Of a stretch of DNA of 64,000 bases, positions 39,770 to 53,700 are shown piece after piece. The DNA is from Protonemura montana (lineage: Eukaryota; Arthropoda; Insecta; Plecoptera; Nemouridae). The notes beneath the pieces were generated by a model. It saw only the letters and a program-made list of their open reading frames with translations. It was not told where the DNA came from and did not search any database. Made by a program: the position numbers and the translations under genes. Every line of letters starts with the position of its first letter. Position 1 is the first letter of the stretch. The stretch spans positions 8,959,860 through 9,023,859 of the forward strand of contig OX387604.1 in the NCBI GenBank assembly GCA_947568835.1. Reading direction: 5' to 3'.

Positions 39770-40450
39770 TGCCGTCACCCTTGCGGTACTTCTTGGCACT
39801 GCAATGGTTTTCTCCTTTATTTGTCCAATGATTCCAATCATCCAAATCCGATGCAATTGGAAGAGCTTCCAATGAAGTAACATAGTTGCTTTTTGCAGGT
39901 GTTATGTGGAGCTGGGACAGTCCACCGAACGGAGTGCCGAATTCGAAATGTAAGAGCAGCTACGGCTGACTTTCACCCGTGTACGTTACGAAGGACTCAG
40001 AGCTGTCCCGCTCCAAGCCGGAACTGAACCATTCTTTGGACTGGCTGACAATCTCGTTGACTCGTCGACGAGGTGGCTTCAGGTTCTCCCAGCCGACTCC
40101 TCGGCTCCTCATTTCTCTCGTATCGAATCAACAACACCCAGATAATGCAATCGAGCTAAAAATAATTATGATTCAATTTTTATGTGCCTGAAGTAGATGG
40201 AAAAACAAGGATACACAGTGAAACGAAATCCTCCTGATATTCTTACACGTTGTCTTCGTATGACAAAAAAAAAGAATGCAGCTAGATTTAAAGTCGAACA
40301 TGCTAGTCATTGACTAAAAAACATTAGATTTTCGGCTTTCCATGGGCTGTGGAGTTAAATTTAAGCTAAGTTTAGTTAATTATCTACCCTATTTAGGATT
40401 TAACTCTATTCCTTTATTCCTTTATTAGAAAGTTCTGTAACTTTATGATT
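39770..40450 (+). pseudogene. Degenerate second copy of the last CHEK1 exon with its acceptor
   Basis: Starts with the intron words preceding the true last exon (CTTGGCACTGCAATG, CCAATGAAGTAACA, TTGCTTTTTGCAG; AG at 39897-39898) and continues into a copy of the exon: GTTATGTGGAGCTGGGACAG, CCGGAACTGAACCATTC, GGAAAAACAAGGATACAC. Stops and frameshifts break it. The first ATR site is changed (RSKPE in place of HSQPE) and the second survives (RFSQP). The region encoding the Arg-Arg-Met-Thr-Arg-Phe segment is deleted. It retains a further diverged copy of the 3' end up to about 40450. Confidence 0.82.
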
Positions 40451-41601
40451 TGTTTTGGACATGCATTTCTTTGATATTTTTACCTAACCAAGTTATATCT
40501 GTTAAACAACATCTGTTATAATTTACAAAGTATATTTTCCCCTGTTATGTAGCTAAGTAATTCTGTTTTAATCATATAGTAGTTATATAATGTCATAGTC
40601 ATTTAATGTAGTCATATAGTAATTTTTATTTTTAGAGATTTGAATGCACTCATCATCCTGTTGTAAAGATATTTTCTCAAGTTATTATTTTTCAAGTCCT
40701 TAGGAAACAAAAGCATGGTCACCACACCAGCTTATCTTTACCATGAGTGAGTTGGTTCGAGAAGTCAGATATTTTTGGTTTATTTGATTAAAATACAACC
40801 AAACCATTTGTTGCCACTTTTTCATATCTACCTCTGTATTGTCTTACAATCTCTTTCTTAAATGATGGAACACCTGTTTTTGGCAAATTATCACCTATCC
40901 TTTTAAATGCGTTATCATGAACTGCTGGAATACTGTGCAAATTGCTAGACTTTTAAGGGTTGGGAGTTATAACCAAGCATACATTTTAGTTACCTATTCA
41001 AGACTCTTGCATTCTCTTAACAAACTGACCTGCAACCTCTATGCCAAAGACCCTCTATGCCCTTCCATTAAATCTGTCACTGGGATGATTCCTTTGCATT
41101 TAGCGTTAAGCGGGATCTTTGCTCTTGTAGTCTATCTTTAACTCTACAGACCAATTTTTAAGATTGGCTCAGACACCAGGTACCCCAGTTTGCAATCAAA
41201 TAGCTAACTGAATGGTAGATCGGGCAGCATTTTCAGACATCTACGTTGCTACTCTAGCCTAAGCTACCCCCTAGAACTCGTAAAAAGATGTTCTTAACAG
41301 TTGACATGATGCCCTTTTAAGTGGGATATACAAGGAATTAATTGTAAGGGAAGCGAGAGTAAGTACTGAAATATTAATAAGGAGTATTTAATGAAAAGGA
41401 ACATATTAATACCAATACACGAAAGTAACATCCACAACAAGAAAAAATTTGGGAAATAAACTTCAACTTAAACACAATTTAATTAAAAGTGAAGCTGCCA
41501 GAAATTTTTGTTCTGCATTGAAATGAAAGTAAAAAAAAAGTTTACGTGGACAAAATGTGCAAAACGGTATTGAAAAACAAAGGTTACATTAATAAACACA
41601 A
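40451..41601. other. Spacer between the CHEK1 duplication and H2A.X
   Basis: Tail-to-tail spacer, AT-rich. The word tag-tcata recurs between 40578 and 40622, giving a short imperfect repeat. Nothing else recognised. Confidence 0.5.
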
Positions 41602-42426
41602 TCAATACTCCTGGGACAGTTCACGCTTGCCTCCTTTGGGTGGCGAAGTGCTAGTAGCACTTGCTTTCTTTGGAAGGAGGACCGCCTGGATATTCGGAAG
41701 CACGCCGCCCTGGGCAATCGTCACTCCAGACAACAGCTTGTTCAATTCTTCGTCGTTCCGGATTGCCAACTGCAAGTGACGTGGAATGATTCGTGTCTTC
41801 TTGTTATCCCTTGCTGCATTCCCAGCAAGTTCTAAAACTTCGGCAGCCAAGTATTCCATTACTGCCGCAAGGTAAACAGGTGCCCCAGCACCGACTCGTT
41901 CGGCATAGTTCCCTTTACGAAGAAGGCGATGTATACGCCCAACTGGGAACTGTAACCCAGCACGGCTTGAACGAGACTTTGCCTTACCCTTCACTTTACC
42001 TAAACCAAGAAATTGAATGTTAAGTTGCGTAACAGTAGCAGAAGATCATAATTATAAAATCTAGGTACTAAGCACAACTTCAGTTGGGAACGGCAAGCAT
42101 GTTTTTCACAAGCAAATTTGTTTATCACATCGACATGGTTTTTAACGATTAAGTAAACAATTTGCTAAAGCATTGAATAAGGATCCGTATTCTGTGGTTT
42201 TGGCTTGCCAAATAGGGCTGGACTAAGTAATTATCTTTTTCGGCCCGCTAAGGCACAGCGTGAGTAGACGTAAGAAAACATGGCTTCAAAGCAAACGCTC
42301 CCATGCAAGGTATGGAGCTTCCTCCTCGATTTTGGTTACAGCATAGAAATGGGTCAGATAAGAAACTCAGACTAATCCATGTGTGTAACCCAATGCGTTC
42401 TTACCTCCTTTTCCACGTCCAGACAT
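41602..42426 (-). CDS. H2AX: Histone H2A.X, complete, 139 aa, one intron
   Basis: Core histone variant whose C-terminal serine is phosphorylated by ATM/ATR at DNA breaks to form gamma-H2A.X foci. Exons on the minus strand: 42405..42426 (MSGRGKG) and 41602..41999, in phase. The fold is near-identical to canonical H2[59 protein letters not shown], acidic patch [21 protein letters not shown]. The tail ends KRELSQEY, the SQE-aromatic signature of H2A.X. The intron and the absence of neighbouring histone genes point to a polyadenylated, replication-independent gene. Upstream (that is, at higher coordinates) are ATTGGCGC (42531..42538), an E2F-like word, and a CCAAT sequence (42556..42560). Confidence 0.96.
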
Positions 42427-43225
42427 CGTAGCAGAAAAATAGGTGAGATGTGGTAAGAATAAATGTCAATATATGTCACAAGGTCCAACCCGTCCTACCC
42501 CTTCGGTGTTCAGACAGCGTCTACCGAGAAATTGGCGCTAATCCGAGCGAGAAGACCAATGTGACAACCTAACATAAATAAATATTCCAAGATTGTTGGT
42601 AAAACTGCAAAGAAACAATAATTTTAAATACCATCTAAATGAGTAATGTTTGATCTAAGATCAGTCTATGGTGTTAAAAAGTATATATTAGATTAAAGTA
42701 TGGTACATACAACTTAAATATTTATGTAAGTTACGAGATGAAGTCAAAGTATCTCTGAAAAAACTATTACACTAGTAAATACAAAAAAAAATATTATTTT
42801 ATACAATTAATTAAAAGTTACAACTCATATTTGATTTGTTATGAAGGAGCAAGGAGAGACTGCCATTCTAGTCTAAATAGGTCTATATTTGTGACCAATA
42901 AATTAAAAACATGAATCTTTGGAGTCTTTATTGCAACAAGGAACAACAATAATAACTCAGATGTTTCAGAAATGTCTTTCAGAAGAGCAATCCTAATGTG
43001 AGAAACTATAACTATATTCCTAACTATTTATAAATAAAGGACTCTGCATCTTAAAAGTATAATTAGTAAGCTACAAAATTATACGATTGGTTCAATCAAT
43101 TACGTTGTATTTTTGTTCGTTTGTTATTTTTGGTCATTTTGGTGTAGTTTACCCAATATTTTGATGCACACTGGCATCTGGCACAAAATGTCTTGTGTAA
43201 AGTAAGAGTAAGATTGTTCATTTTT
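42427..43225. promoter_or_regulatory. H2A.X promoter region and 3' flank of CDA4
   Basis: Between the H2A.X start and the CDA4 stop, both on the minus strand. The GC-richer part, 42480-42570, carries the E2F-like and CCAAT words and is the likely H2A.X promoter. The rest, 42600-43225, is AT-rich and probably CDA4 3' UTR; TTTATT at about 42928 is a minus-strand AATAAA. Confidence 0.5.
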
Positions 43226-46200
43226 TTAGTTTTCGGGGTTATAGACGTCAACACCTTCCACGCCTGTTCCTTCAGAGTCTCCTAGCCAGGGGTATTTGGC
43301 CGGGCATTCACGACATGTCACAAGATACCTTGAGAAAAGAAGAAATATTAGACATAACAATTTTTCAGGGGCCAGCAAGTCATTTCTTGATTGATCTACA
43401 TTCACACAGGTAATAATTGCAATGGCTTAGTCTTACAACCTGTTGAATATCAAAATAAAGGGTCAAACTTGTTGGACTGTTTTTACCTCTAAATTAAAAT
43501 TTCTTTAGGCATTGCTGGGGCTAGGTATGCCCTAAGTTCAAAAAACTCCTTGTTGCTTATAGTCATCTATGCAAAAGAAAGGCTCTATGAGCCAAGTTCA
43601 TACACAAAATGTATATTGGGCATTTATTGTGCATTCTCCGAGAATCACAAAAATTGCCATAAAATAATATATGTAAAATATTGGCAAAATATTATATGTG
43701 TGTAATATTAAAAAAAAAAAATTGTATAGTACTAACATGCTGGTAAATTAATTGGGGAAGAAGAAATCAAAAACACAACTTAATGAAGTAGAAACGGCCA
43801 ATCGGAAAATATGAAGAGACGTACGATGCTTTTGCTAGGTACCACTTTGTACCTCTCTTCATCGTTCGCAATCAATAATTTCTGCATTGGTAAGATGCAT
43901 TTTCTTTTACTCTCTTCCTCAATAGATTAATAACGTTTTTAGAAACTTTTCCTGAACAAATTTCCAGAAAGTCCTACTTTTACCTAGAAAAAAAGTGATT
44001 GAGTAACTTAGACTTTGAACCCTTTTTTTATTATTCTTGTTGTAGTTATTGTGGTCCAAATTTTTGGTCATTGCACTCTGCCCTGCCTGGATCTGCCTGG
44101 TGTCTATCCCTGCTTTAAACTATTGCAACCATTGGTACTTTCATTCCTTGTTCTATTTGAAATAACATCAATCCAATAAAAAACATTAATAATATTCTTG
44201 TATTTGTTTGTATGATGATGAGATCATCTTACCTTGTTTCAGTGACGTTCAAATCAGGGATTTTAAAAGAGAGTGCACACGAGTTTGGTAGGTTGCATGG
44301 AGGAGAAGGAATATTTTCTTTCTTCGCACAGTTCCATGCGTCAAATGTGCTCAAGTCTTTAGTTTGCCGAGGATCGGTCATCCAAGTGAGAGCTTGGGTG
44401 ATAGTTACAAACCATACATCAGGCCTGTAAGAAAACGGTTTCATTTGCTGAATTTGCACTTTAAAAATATTAGTTAATCACAATTTTTATGTGATGAAAG
44501 AGTAAAGAGTAAAATACTGCAAACAATTTCTTACAGTGTCTTGGTCCAATCCAAAAACAAGTGGAGTCCTTGCTCAAGTTCTTTGATCTGGAACCAGTTG
44601 GTGTGGAAAGGCATCATGTAGGGAGCCTTATTCTGTAGATAGTGACGGTTGAAGTCCTCTTTAAGCCAGTCGAACACTTCCTTTGGATCATGATTATGCA
44701 ACACGCACTGGTCCAGGTATGGACAGTGTCCCCCCTCATAGCTCTCAACGTAGTGGGCATTAAGTGGTACCTCCCAAACACCTGTGAAAAAATCAATTGG
44801 ATGATCTGTCGTATTCATTTACCATGATTTTAACAATCACTTGTTATACTAACTCCTCCTCCCCCCCCTTTCCCCCACTCATGGATAAACTGACTTGTAA
44901 TGCTGGGGTTTTGGTGCAACAAATTTAGGAATGATCTTGAAAACAAATAGAAAATGTTTACTTTTCCAGTAACTTATTTGCATTTTTTTCAGTCAGAAAT
45001 GGTTGTTGCTAGCCTATAAAAACTTAAATACTATAAAATAACAATACAGTGCTATATAAATACTTTGTAGAGCATCATTTTTCTGAAATTTACAATTAGC
45101 TTGTGATTATTCTTAGTCTTTTTAAATGATTGCAATGAAATAACCTTGGAAAATTCTGGTGGGGCAAGTTCCTGAACGGCATTCATGTGGAACCTTGTAG
45201 TCAAGGGTGTACGGCCAGATTGGAACTCTCAATGGAGGTATCCCTAGAGAGCTGTCGTAGATGTAGCCATAATCTTCCATTACCTGCAAACATCAGAGTG
45301 TCATTTATAATTGGATTTTGTAGGCAGTTTAAGCAAAGTTCCGGTTGTTACACAATATACATGAGCGTGAATGTTGGACCAGAAGCTTAGACCAGAAGTA
45401 TATCTGCCTAAATGCTTCGGTGAATTCTCGTTAAATCTGTCCTTACAAACAAGTAATAAAAAATATATTTATAGCAGCATAATATTGTCATTGAAATATC
45501 TCAAAGCAATGACTCTGGTATTACAATTAATAGTGCTATATCTGCGCTTATAAAAAAAATTAAAAAACAATAGCGCTGTAGTTTTTTTTATTATAGCTGT
45601 TATATGATGTTATTATAATAAACATTTGTATCTTTTTTATAAATATTTTTACTACTGATAGTTTGATGCCTCGAACAATACGAGAAATCCTCGTCAAACA
45701 TAAAGAAGTCTTTATTTTGTAACAATGATATATTTTTTAATATCGTTTGGTTGAACTCACCTCAAACTGAGTGTTTCTTCCAGGCTTTAAATAAGGAGCT
45801 CTCATTCCTACAACGTCGTTTTTCGAAATGTTTGAGAAGTGTCTAAGAATTTCCCTCATTCCAATCATTTCACCAACCCACTCTTCATATCCTTTGTTTT
45901 CCAGACCCTTCTGGAGTCTGTAAACATTCAACGAAGTAATTTAGTCGGATTTTTTAATTTAAGTTACATTAAATGAGACTAAATTGTAACATGTAACTTA
46001 TAAATAAACACAAAAATATTAATCTATGCATATTAATGCTGCATAGAGGTATAGGTATTCATGTAGATCATTATTTCTTATTTGTTAGTATTAAATTTTG
46101 GTTTTTGCATGAATCTAATCAATGCATTCAAAAACAAAAATTTGTATGGAATTTGCGATAAGTATGTATGATAGGTTGGAGGTTACATACGATATCGTTT

Positions 46201-49200
46201 CAGTGCCGATTTCATGGCCTTCGTGAGCTAGTTGTTTCACCATATTGTAATTGCTGTACTCATGAGCCACAAAGAATGTCCCTCGAATTGCACAGCCATT
46301 TGGGTTCTTGCGATCGCTGGTAAATACTTTTTGATATTTATCAAAGTTGTTCAGGTTTACTGCTCCGTCGAAAGTAATTAAAATCATTTGTGGTGTCTGT
46401 AAAAAAGTTTTTTAAAAATTAAAAAATTGAAAATTAAATTTTTAAACCCTTTCAATGTTCACTAAGCTTATTATCAGTTTTTCAGAGAAGCATCTATACG
46501 TTTTCACTAACCAGCAATATCAAATCAATATTCTGGCTCAATTATTCTGACACTATAGGTCTCAAATGAGCATTTAAATATCCATGCTTTTCCAATTATA
46601 TGAATACCTTGTTCAAAAAGTAAAAAAGGCAGCCCTCGTAAAGCCAGTAAACAGCAAACATGCAGTACCCAATTCTGATGAAGGTAAGATGCAATTACAA
46701 TTAAATTTTCATTTCAACTGAAATTGTTTAAATTTATGTACATTTTTATTGGTTCCAAAACTGCAGGAGGTTGAAGTTGAAAAAGCAAACAGATATCACG
46801 AAAATTACATCAAAATGGAAGCATACATTTAGCAGGTAGAGTGAGAAAAATAAAATAAAAACAAACATTTACAGACATGTGATTTTTTTGGGGTTGAATG
46901 AAATTTAAAATTTTGCTTGCTACCTCCATCAATCTAACACTCACGTCTTGTGGATCGAGACCACCTGGGATCCGTGTTCCATCCCTCGAGCAGAAACAAT
47001 ACGGCAACGTGCACGCCGCAGGGTCACATTTCTTCGCTAGATCCAAGGGTGCCTCTGTTATAGGAGCAATAGCTGTTGAAAAATCGAACCTTGCATCAAA
47101 TGGTTTGAAAATACCAGGGTAGCACATTAAATTAGGTTTTAAATTAAACTAGAATTTTTTTGTTTTTTAAATAACAGTCACTGAATCTGAATGTGATTCA
47201 GATTTGTAAAGGGTCACAAAGTGGTTTCATCTTCTTTTTTTTTCTTCCTTACATCTCATACCACATGAACTAACTTTAATTTGGTTGCTGCAATACTATA
47301 ATGGGAGAAAACTAAATTTCGGTTTTCTCATAATTTGAGAGAGGAAATGGCATCAGATAGACTCAGTATAAGATACAAATAACTTGATGTGTAAACTGTA
47401 AATTAAAATTGTCCTGCTTTCAATCAAATAAATCAACTATGCATTTATATAATTCAAAAATATTGTATTTTTTTCTTTTTTAATACAAATTAAAAAATCA
47501 CCAACCCTGGTTACTAGCTATGAAGTTTCAAAATAGAGGGAAAACTTTGCTACTTATACCTAATTTAAACAGTCAAGCCAGTAATACCAAGCCAAAGTAC
47601 AGTGTTTGAATTTAGAGATTTTTGAGAGATCTTTGAAGTGGAAGCCATTTTTTGAGTTCATCATTATTTACATCTAAATTCTCAGTAGCTCTAGTACTTG
47701 TAACTTTTCTTCCCAATAAAATTCTGGTAACTTGATCCACACCATCAATAGTAAATGTGATCCATAAGGTCCTGATTCTCGAAGGATAATTATTGCCCAA
47801 AGGGTGCCACTGAATGGCTGATCCTCTGTATCTGGTGTAATTGATAATGTTCATGACTTACTTGTAGCAATTGGTCCACATCGAGCCTCATTCTTAAATG
47901 TGCACAATTTGCCGATATCATCGAAGAAGAGACTGGATGGACATCGGTTCAAGTATGGAAATCCATCCACGCACTGTTATAAAATAGTATGATGTTAATG
48001 TTTGGAAAAAAACTGTAGAGTAGCAAAAACACAAGGTGTTCTACTTTGATGAAGGTAGTTAAAAAAATTACAAATGAATTTTATTTATATTAATGGTGTA
48101 CCTGATAAAATCGCCTGCATGTAGCTGGGTCTGCAAAATTCCCGTTCCCTGCTCCTTCAGGACAAGTGTATTCCGGTTTATCATCCTTCTTTTGTCCAGA
48201 AACTGAAAGAAACAGGCTTGCTAGAAAATATTCACTTGTTGGAATAACACAACATAATCAATAAAATATTTGAATTTTCGTGAACGACCTTGCACTACCA
48301 GATAAGTATGTGAATATGTACTTGATACCATATCCTAGTCAATCATATCGGTCTCGTTGAAGACTGCTCACTTTACCCCTCATTACAAAACACCCAATCA
48401 ATAAATTCACCAGATTTGGCAGGTGGGCTCAATAATTAAAGACAGATATTAAGCAATTTGCGACTTGAAGCAGTTAAGCACTTAATGAGGTTGCAATAGA
48501 AAGCATACCCAAGTGTGGTGAGCTCAAATGGACAGGTCCCTTCTTATTTTTAAACTCGATTCTAGTGGTTGAGTAGTATCAACGGTAGTATGGTAGCAGG
48601 AACGAAAAATGAGATGATTGCAGACCTCGTTGGTCAAAATAACGTGTTTGATACGCTACATTTCCTGATCGATTTATTACCAGTCAGCCTTGATATTTAC
48701 GTCTGCAAAATTGCATAGAAACTTTTCTTTGCTACGAAACAATTAGGAAATGTAAACACTGAACAGGCTAGCCCATTTCGCACGGTAGCTGCTAAATGCT
48801 ATCCGAAGAAGCACTTCCTTGCGCAGCTTCCCCTTCCGTTTCCAGCAAGCATTATTATTAGGGTCAAACATGTAACATTGTATCTTTGTGTGTAAATTTG
48901 GTCATGGTAATGCGACGGTAATTCGAGTTTGCTTCGCTCGCATAGCTGTTGACCTTCAATAAACAACAACGGTAAATGTCTTATGGTCAGTATTTTTCCA
49001 GGTGCGAAAAGTGATACTTTCTTATTCGATGCTAAACGTTATGGTGAAAACACCGTAGGACATGGTGAAAATGTGACACAGCGAGATATTTCTCGTGAAA
49101 GCTGGTGTCTTAATTTTGATTGCATGCACAAAATGCCTATAAATACTACACAAGCTACACAATAATTGAACTCTTAAAAGCACCCTAAGCATGTTTAAAA

Positions 49201-49827
49201 CAAAATGTTGCAATTTTCGCAATTTTCGTGCAATTTAAATCAGCTCATTCATAACATAATCTCATAGAGAACAATTTTTTTTTTTCAAATGCCAATGACT
49301 CTTGAAAATAACAGAGTTTGCTTTGCTTTCTCCGAACCGAAGAAAAAAAAACTTCAAGAAGAATGGAAGAACATGTCCATATTAGCATTATGGACGGCGT
49401 TTAGGTTCTACCTATACAGGCAGTTCTTTGAGTTTGAAACACAGGCAAATAATTTGTGGAATTACGTTTAGTGCTATTTTAAATCCTAAGTGTTTCTCAT
49501 CGACCGACGTTTTTAAAGTTCGTGCTAAAATGAAATTCATTCATCACACTACAATTCACTTTAATAGGTCAGAAAATGCTAAAATTCCGACACATTATCT
49601 CACCATTCGTCAGCGTAGTGATTGATATACGTATGAATGATAAATGTGACGGAAACATTCACTCATAGAACTAAGAGTTATCTTGTAACCCAACACAAAT
49701 ATCTAAAGGATTCATTCGTAAAGTATCTCCTTTTAACACAGACAATACACTTTAATTAGGATGTCTTACCTGTAATTATCAGCACGATGTGTAGAATAAA
49801 AAAACACACTAATCTGGATCGCCACAT
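43226..49827 (-). CDS. Cda4: Chitin deacetylase-like protein (CDA4 type), complete, 480 aa
   Basis: Secreted cuticle or tracheal matrix protein of the carbohydrate esterase 4 fold, whose active members deacetylate chitin. Exons on the minus strand: 49770..49827, 48102..48202, 47862..47973, 46945..47072, 46191..46396, 45761..45917, 45145..45283, 44535..44781, 44233..44424, 43226..43328; all GT-AG and in phase. The inner ATG (49827) gives a clean signal peptide MWRSRLVCFFILHIVLIIT; an in-frame ATG at 49854 adds nine residues. The peritrophin-type chitin-binding domain has six cysteines at 33, 48, 54, 64, 77 and 85. No LDL-receptor class A domain, unlike CDA1/2. The deacetylase domain starts near 134. 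Motif 1 is TFDGAVN (Asp143, Gly144) and motif 2 is GHEIGTETIS, so metal-site residues differ from the active TFDD and H-x4-H forms. The C-terminus CRECPAKYPWLGD is typical of the group. Drosophila Cda4 is of similar length (about 486). Confidence 0.94.
48203..49769 (-). other. First coding intron of CDA4
   Basis: 1.57-kb GT-AG intron between the signal-peptide exon and the chitin-binding exon. Small ORFs of 60-66 codons are present near 48983-49625 on both strands; none has recognisable similarity. First introns of this kind often hold enhancers, but nothing specific is visible. Confidence 0.5.
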
Positions 49828-49854
49828 GATGATTTTAATTTTCGAGAGTACCAT

Positions 49855-50741
49855 TCATTTAAGCCACTAAATTATTCCACGGCCGATCTGTAGGTGTTTC
49901 AAGAATCTACTAACCACAGATCTCACCGTCCCATTCACCACGGTGTTGTCTACTGTCTATTGGCTGTGCCTTGCCTTGTTCTTGGACGAAAGTCTCTGCA
50001 GTCTGATCTTTCTGTTCGTTCTGTGCCCAATGGTGTATCAAAGTTCGGGTGAAAGTGGGTGGAGTGATACATACCTCTCTGCACCTGGTTTTATAAAGTA
50101 GTTATAGGTATCTGGTAAGTGAAGATACGACCCTGAGACACTCTTTAACTGTACGACTTCTTGCCTACTTTCTTGCTTTCATTTTATTATAAAGCCCTGA
50201 GCTATTGGCATTGAAGACGTAATGATGATGACTCGAAGCTATGCATGGTTCAAATTGATTTCTACGGGCTTTATTTGATAAATTACCTAATAGTATTCCG
50301 CTGACCACTCAACGTAACAACAATCGATTTCTAGACTCGCGAAGAGTGTATTTTTAATTATTTAGATAACAATATATGATTAGATGCACAGGATCTAGGC
50401 AACGAAACAAGGATGCTTTTGCTCGTTAATGCTACTTTGTGATAAACGATAACGGTTGTCATTTTATGCTGAACTCCCGCTTATGTTTGAAATATTGAAA
50501 TTACGAATTTTTACGAAGCTAGACGATCGACACATTCGCTGTGAGGTAAGGTTGCAGATGTTATAATCCGATTGCGCGCTTTTAGGAGGTGAAGCGTCGG
50601 CTCGTGATAGCGGCAGGGTCTATCGTGGTTGAGTCGCAGTTTCGTTTAGGTTTTGTAGATTTTTAGGCTAGAATCTTTTTAGGGGTAAAGAAGATAAGAA
50701 GAGATTTGTGGGTTATCGCTCGATTTGCGTTACTAGTTAAC
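49855..50741. promoter_or_regulatory. Divergent promoter region of CDA4 and SPRTN
   Basis: 887 bp between the outer CDA4 ATG and the SPRTN ATG. There is an inverted CCAAT (ATTGG) near 49960. A CG-richer stretch at 50565-50640 with TTGCGCGC (50570-50577), a partial E2F-like word, is the likely SPRTN promoter. No separate transcript seen. Confidence 0.45.
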
Positions 50742-53700
50742 ATGGAGATTACCGACCCTAAATGGGAGTTGGTCGATCCTCATCCAGACGTATTTGGACT
50801 GTTCGTAGAATTTAGCAGAACCTTTTTCGGGAACAAGCTGGGGTCCGTTCAGCTGATGTGGAGTAAAAGAATGAAGTCGTAAGTTAACCTCCTTTTCGTT
50901 TTTAAGTGGTAAAAATGTTTTCAGTTCCTGGGTGTCTAGTTCCTAAACACTCTTGGAGGTTAAGCACATGGCAGCGTGCATATTTTAAAATAGTGAAAAA
51001 AAGGTAACTCGGTTTTTAGCATTTTAAAAAATAACCCTTTATTAGCTCGAGAACTATCTATTGCTGGGGAGAGAAAACTTTTAAATGGTTTTGTAGATGG
51101 CTTGTTCGCGAAAACAAATACAAATTGAAGGGGAAACAAGTGGGTATTATTGTAATTTAAACTTTTGTCATGCCTATTTTAGTTCTCACTTTGAATGAAT
51201 GTATGTATATTTAAAATAGATTTCTTTCATTCACTTAGTGGAATCAGAGCAAAAGTTTTTGTAACTTTTAATTTAGAAGCAGGTTAATACTAAGGTAGAC
51301 TGACACACTTTAAGTGGATATGGGTAAAACTGAGTTACACTGCCATACTTTTTCTACTGGTTGGATCGCGTTTTAATTGGTAATTTTGGATTCCTTTAGA
51401 AATTCGGAGTTGATATGCGTAGTGGTTCATTGTTTTGGGCTTTTATTTTGGCTTTAGTACTTTTTAAGAGAGTTTGATTACTATGTGATAATTCAGTTAT
51501 GATGGCCTGTCACAGTGACCGACAGTATTTCCAAAATATCTATTAAATTTGTCATCCAGCCACCCAAATCATCTCAGAATTTTTCAAAGAATCTATATGT
51601 ACCAGTTATAACGTGGTTTTATTCGTATTGACACTGCATTAACAGTGTGGTAGTTAAACTCAGATTTATCAGAATCGTTAAAAATTGGTGATAATCGTGG
51701 GAATAAAGTCTCACCCCAATTATCTGTAATCTTCTTACATTTTACACCCTAGAAATGCACTTGTGTCATTATTTGCTTATTATTTATTCTTTGCATTTAT
51801 TATTTGCATATTATTTTTCACCTTGAAGTTTATTTTTAGATGTTAGGAGCCTGGTTGCCTTGTTTCATCTTGTTTTTTGCATGCTGTCGTAACTTAACGT
51901 AAGAGAGTGTCAAGCCCGTTCTTTACCCACATACCTATGCACCTTTATGTGGAATGTTAGAATTCTACTATTTTTTAACAATATGTTACTTGTAAGATGA
52001 ATGAATCTTTTTTCAGCTGTGCCGGAATATGCTATTTTTCGCCGAGCAATCGAGAATGCACAATTCGTCTCAGTGAGCCGTTGCTAAAGTTTCGACCACG
52101 CAGCGATTTAATTGAAACACTTTTGGTTGGTAGAAAATAAAAGCAATATGACACGATAATTTAATTGAATGCTTGCATACACCTGCTAAATAATGCAATT
52201 TTATTATCAGCCTTTATTTTCTTTTCTCACTTTTTCTTGCTTTGGTAAAAACATTTTGTTGTGGTTTTTTATGTAGATAAATTTATTTTGTTGAAAATGC
52301 TTGGAAATTTTAATAGATCTGTTCGAAGGATAAATGAATATAATTGCATGTTCTGTTGTAAAGAGGATATAACCAAATCCGTGATGATTTAACGCTCATG
52401 TTAACACAATATTTCATTAAAGTTTATCGACTGCTTAGTATGTGCTTTGCCAGGCATAAAATTGATATATATTTGTTTGCCTTCACAGCATGAAATGATC
52501 CATGCGTATCTGTACATCACAAACAACAACTCGGATCGTGATGACCATGGGCCCGAGTTCCAGAAAATAATGCGACAAATAAACATGACAACTGGTGCGA
52601 ACATCACGGTAAGTGATATGGCTTTAGCAGTGGTTTATTTGGGTTAGGATTTTGTATGCCCTTGCATCAATCTAAATTTCTAGGTGGTTGGAAGATAAGC
52701 CAGGCAGTACCCACATGCAGAGAGGGTGGAAATTTGCCAGGCTGGTCAGGTAGCTCAACCCTTTGTGTGGCACTATCGGTCAGTCATTTTCATAGTCATA
52801 AAGTCAACTAAATCAGTAAAAACTGTGTATATCATAATTACATGAAACCGACTAGATGTGCCCTTGCCGTGTCTCAGCTGCCTTGAGTATAGTGAGCGAT
52901 TATAGTGACCTGATTTCAGTGATTCTGAGACCTAATTGAGAATTCCTATATCTGCAGTTAAATTTTGACCCTGTTTAGTCAAATTAAGTTCTTATTTCCA
53001 TGATATGATTCCTCATGCAATTTTGAATACAAATGCACGATGAGAAAGATGCCACTAATTGCAGATAAATCGCCAAATAGTGTTTGGTATTTTTTCGCCA
53101 AACTTTGCAAATATGTGAAATACGTAACAATTGAGTAGATTTTTGCTGTTCAATAACAACATGATTTTTTTTCTTATTGATGATCTTGTTTGTTGTCGCT
53201 GATTGATCGAGCTCGTAAAGAGAATATATGCGTTTTACTGACTACATGATGTAATTTAATAGGACTTATCCCTGGTAAAGTAGGCTTTTGCTATAGATTA
53301 GCAAGTTGTGGCTGGGCAAAACATTCCTGGTTGGAATGATATCTGTTCATGGCCCATGTTATTAGTCTTAGCATAATGGGTGGTGTGGTAGATAAATATT
53401 CCCGGAAGAGAATTTTTTTTTTTTATGAAGATTGGTCTAAAGTTTGCTGTAAAGGATGCACCTGTTAGCGCCCTTACAATTGGTTTTGTTGCTTAAAGAC
53501 TTTCACTGTCTGAACACCCCAAAAAAATCCTGCTTGTAATGTGGGAATGGACGTATGCATAGTTTACTGGCATGACTGGAGGGTTGTTAGTTCCTTTACG
53601 AAGATGACATAGTAAATAAGGGGCTGGTGCAGGGTTTTGCATTACGTAGTTTATGTGGTCTATCCAATTCAGGGTATCTGTTTATATCATACCAAAGAAC

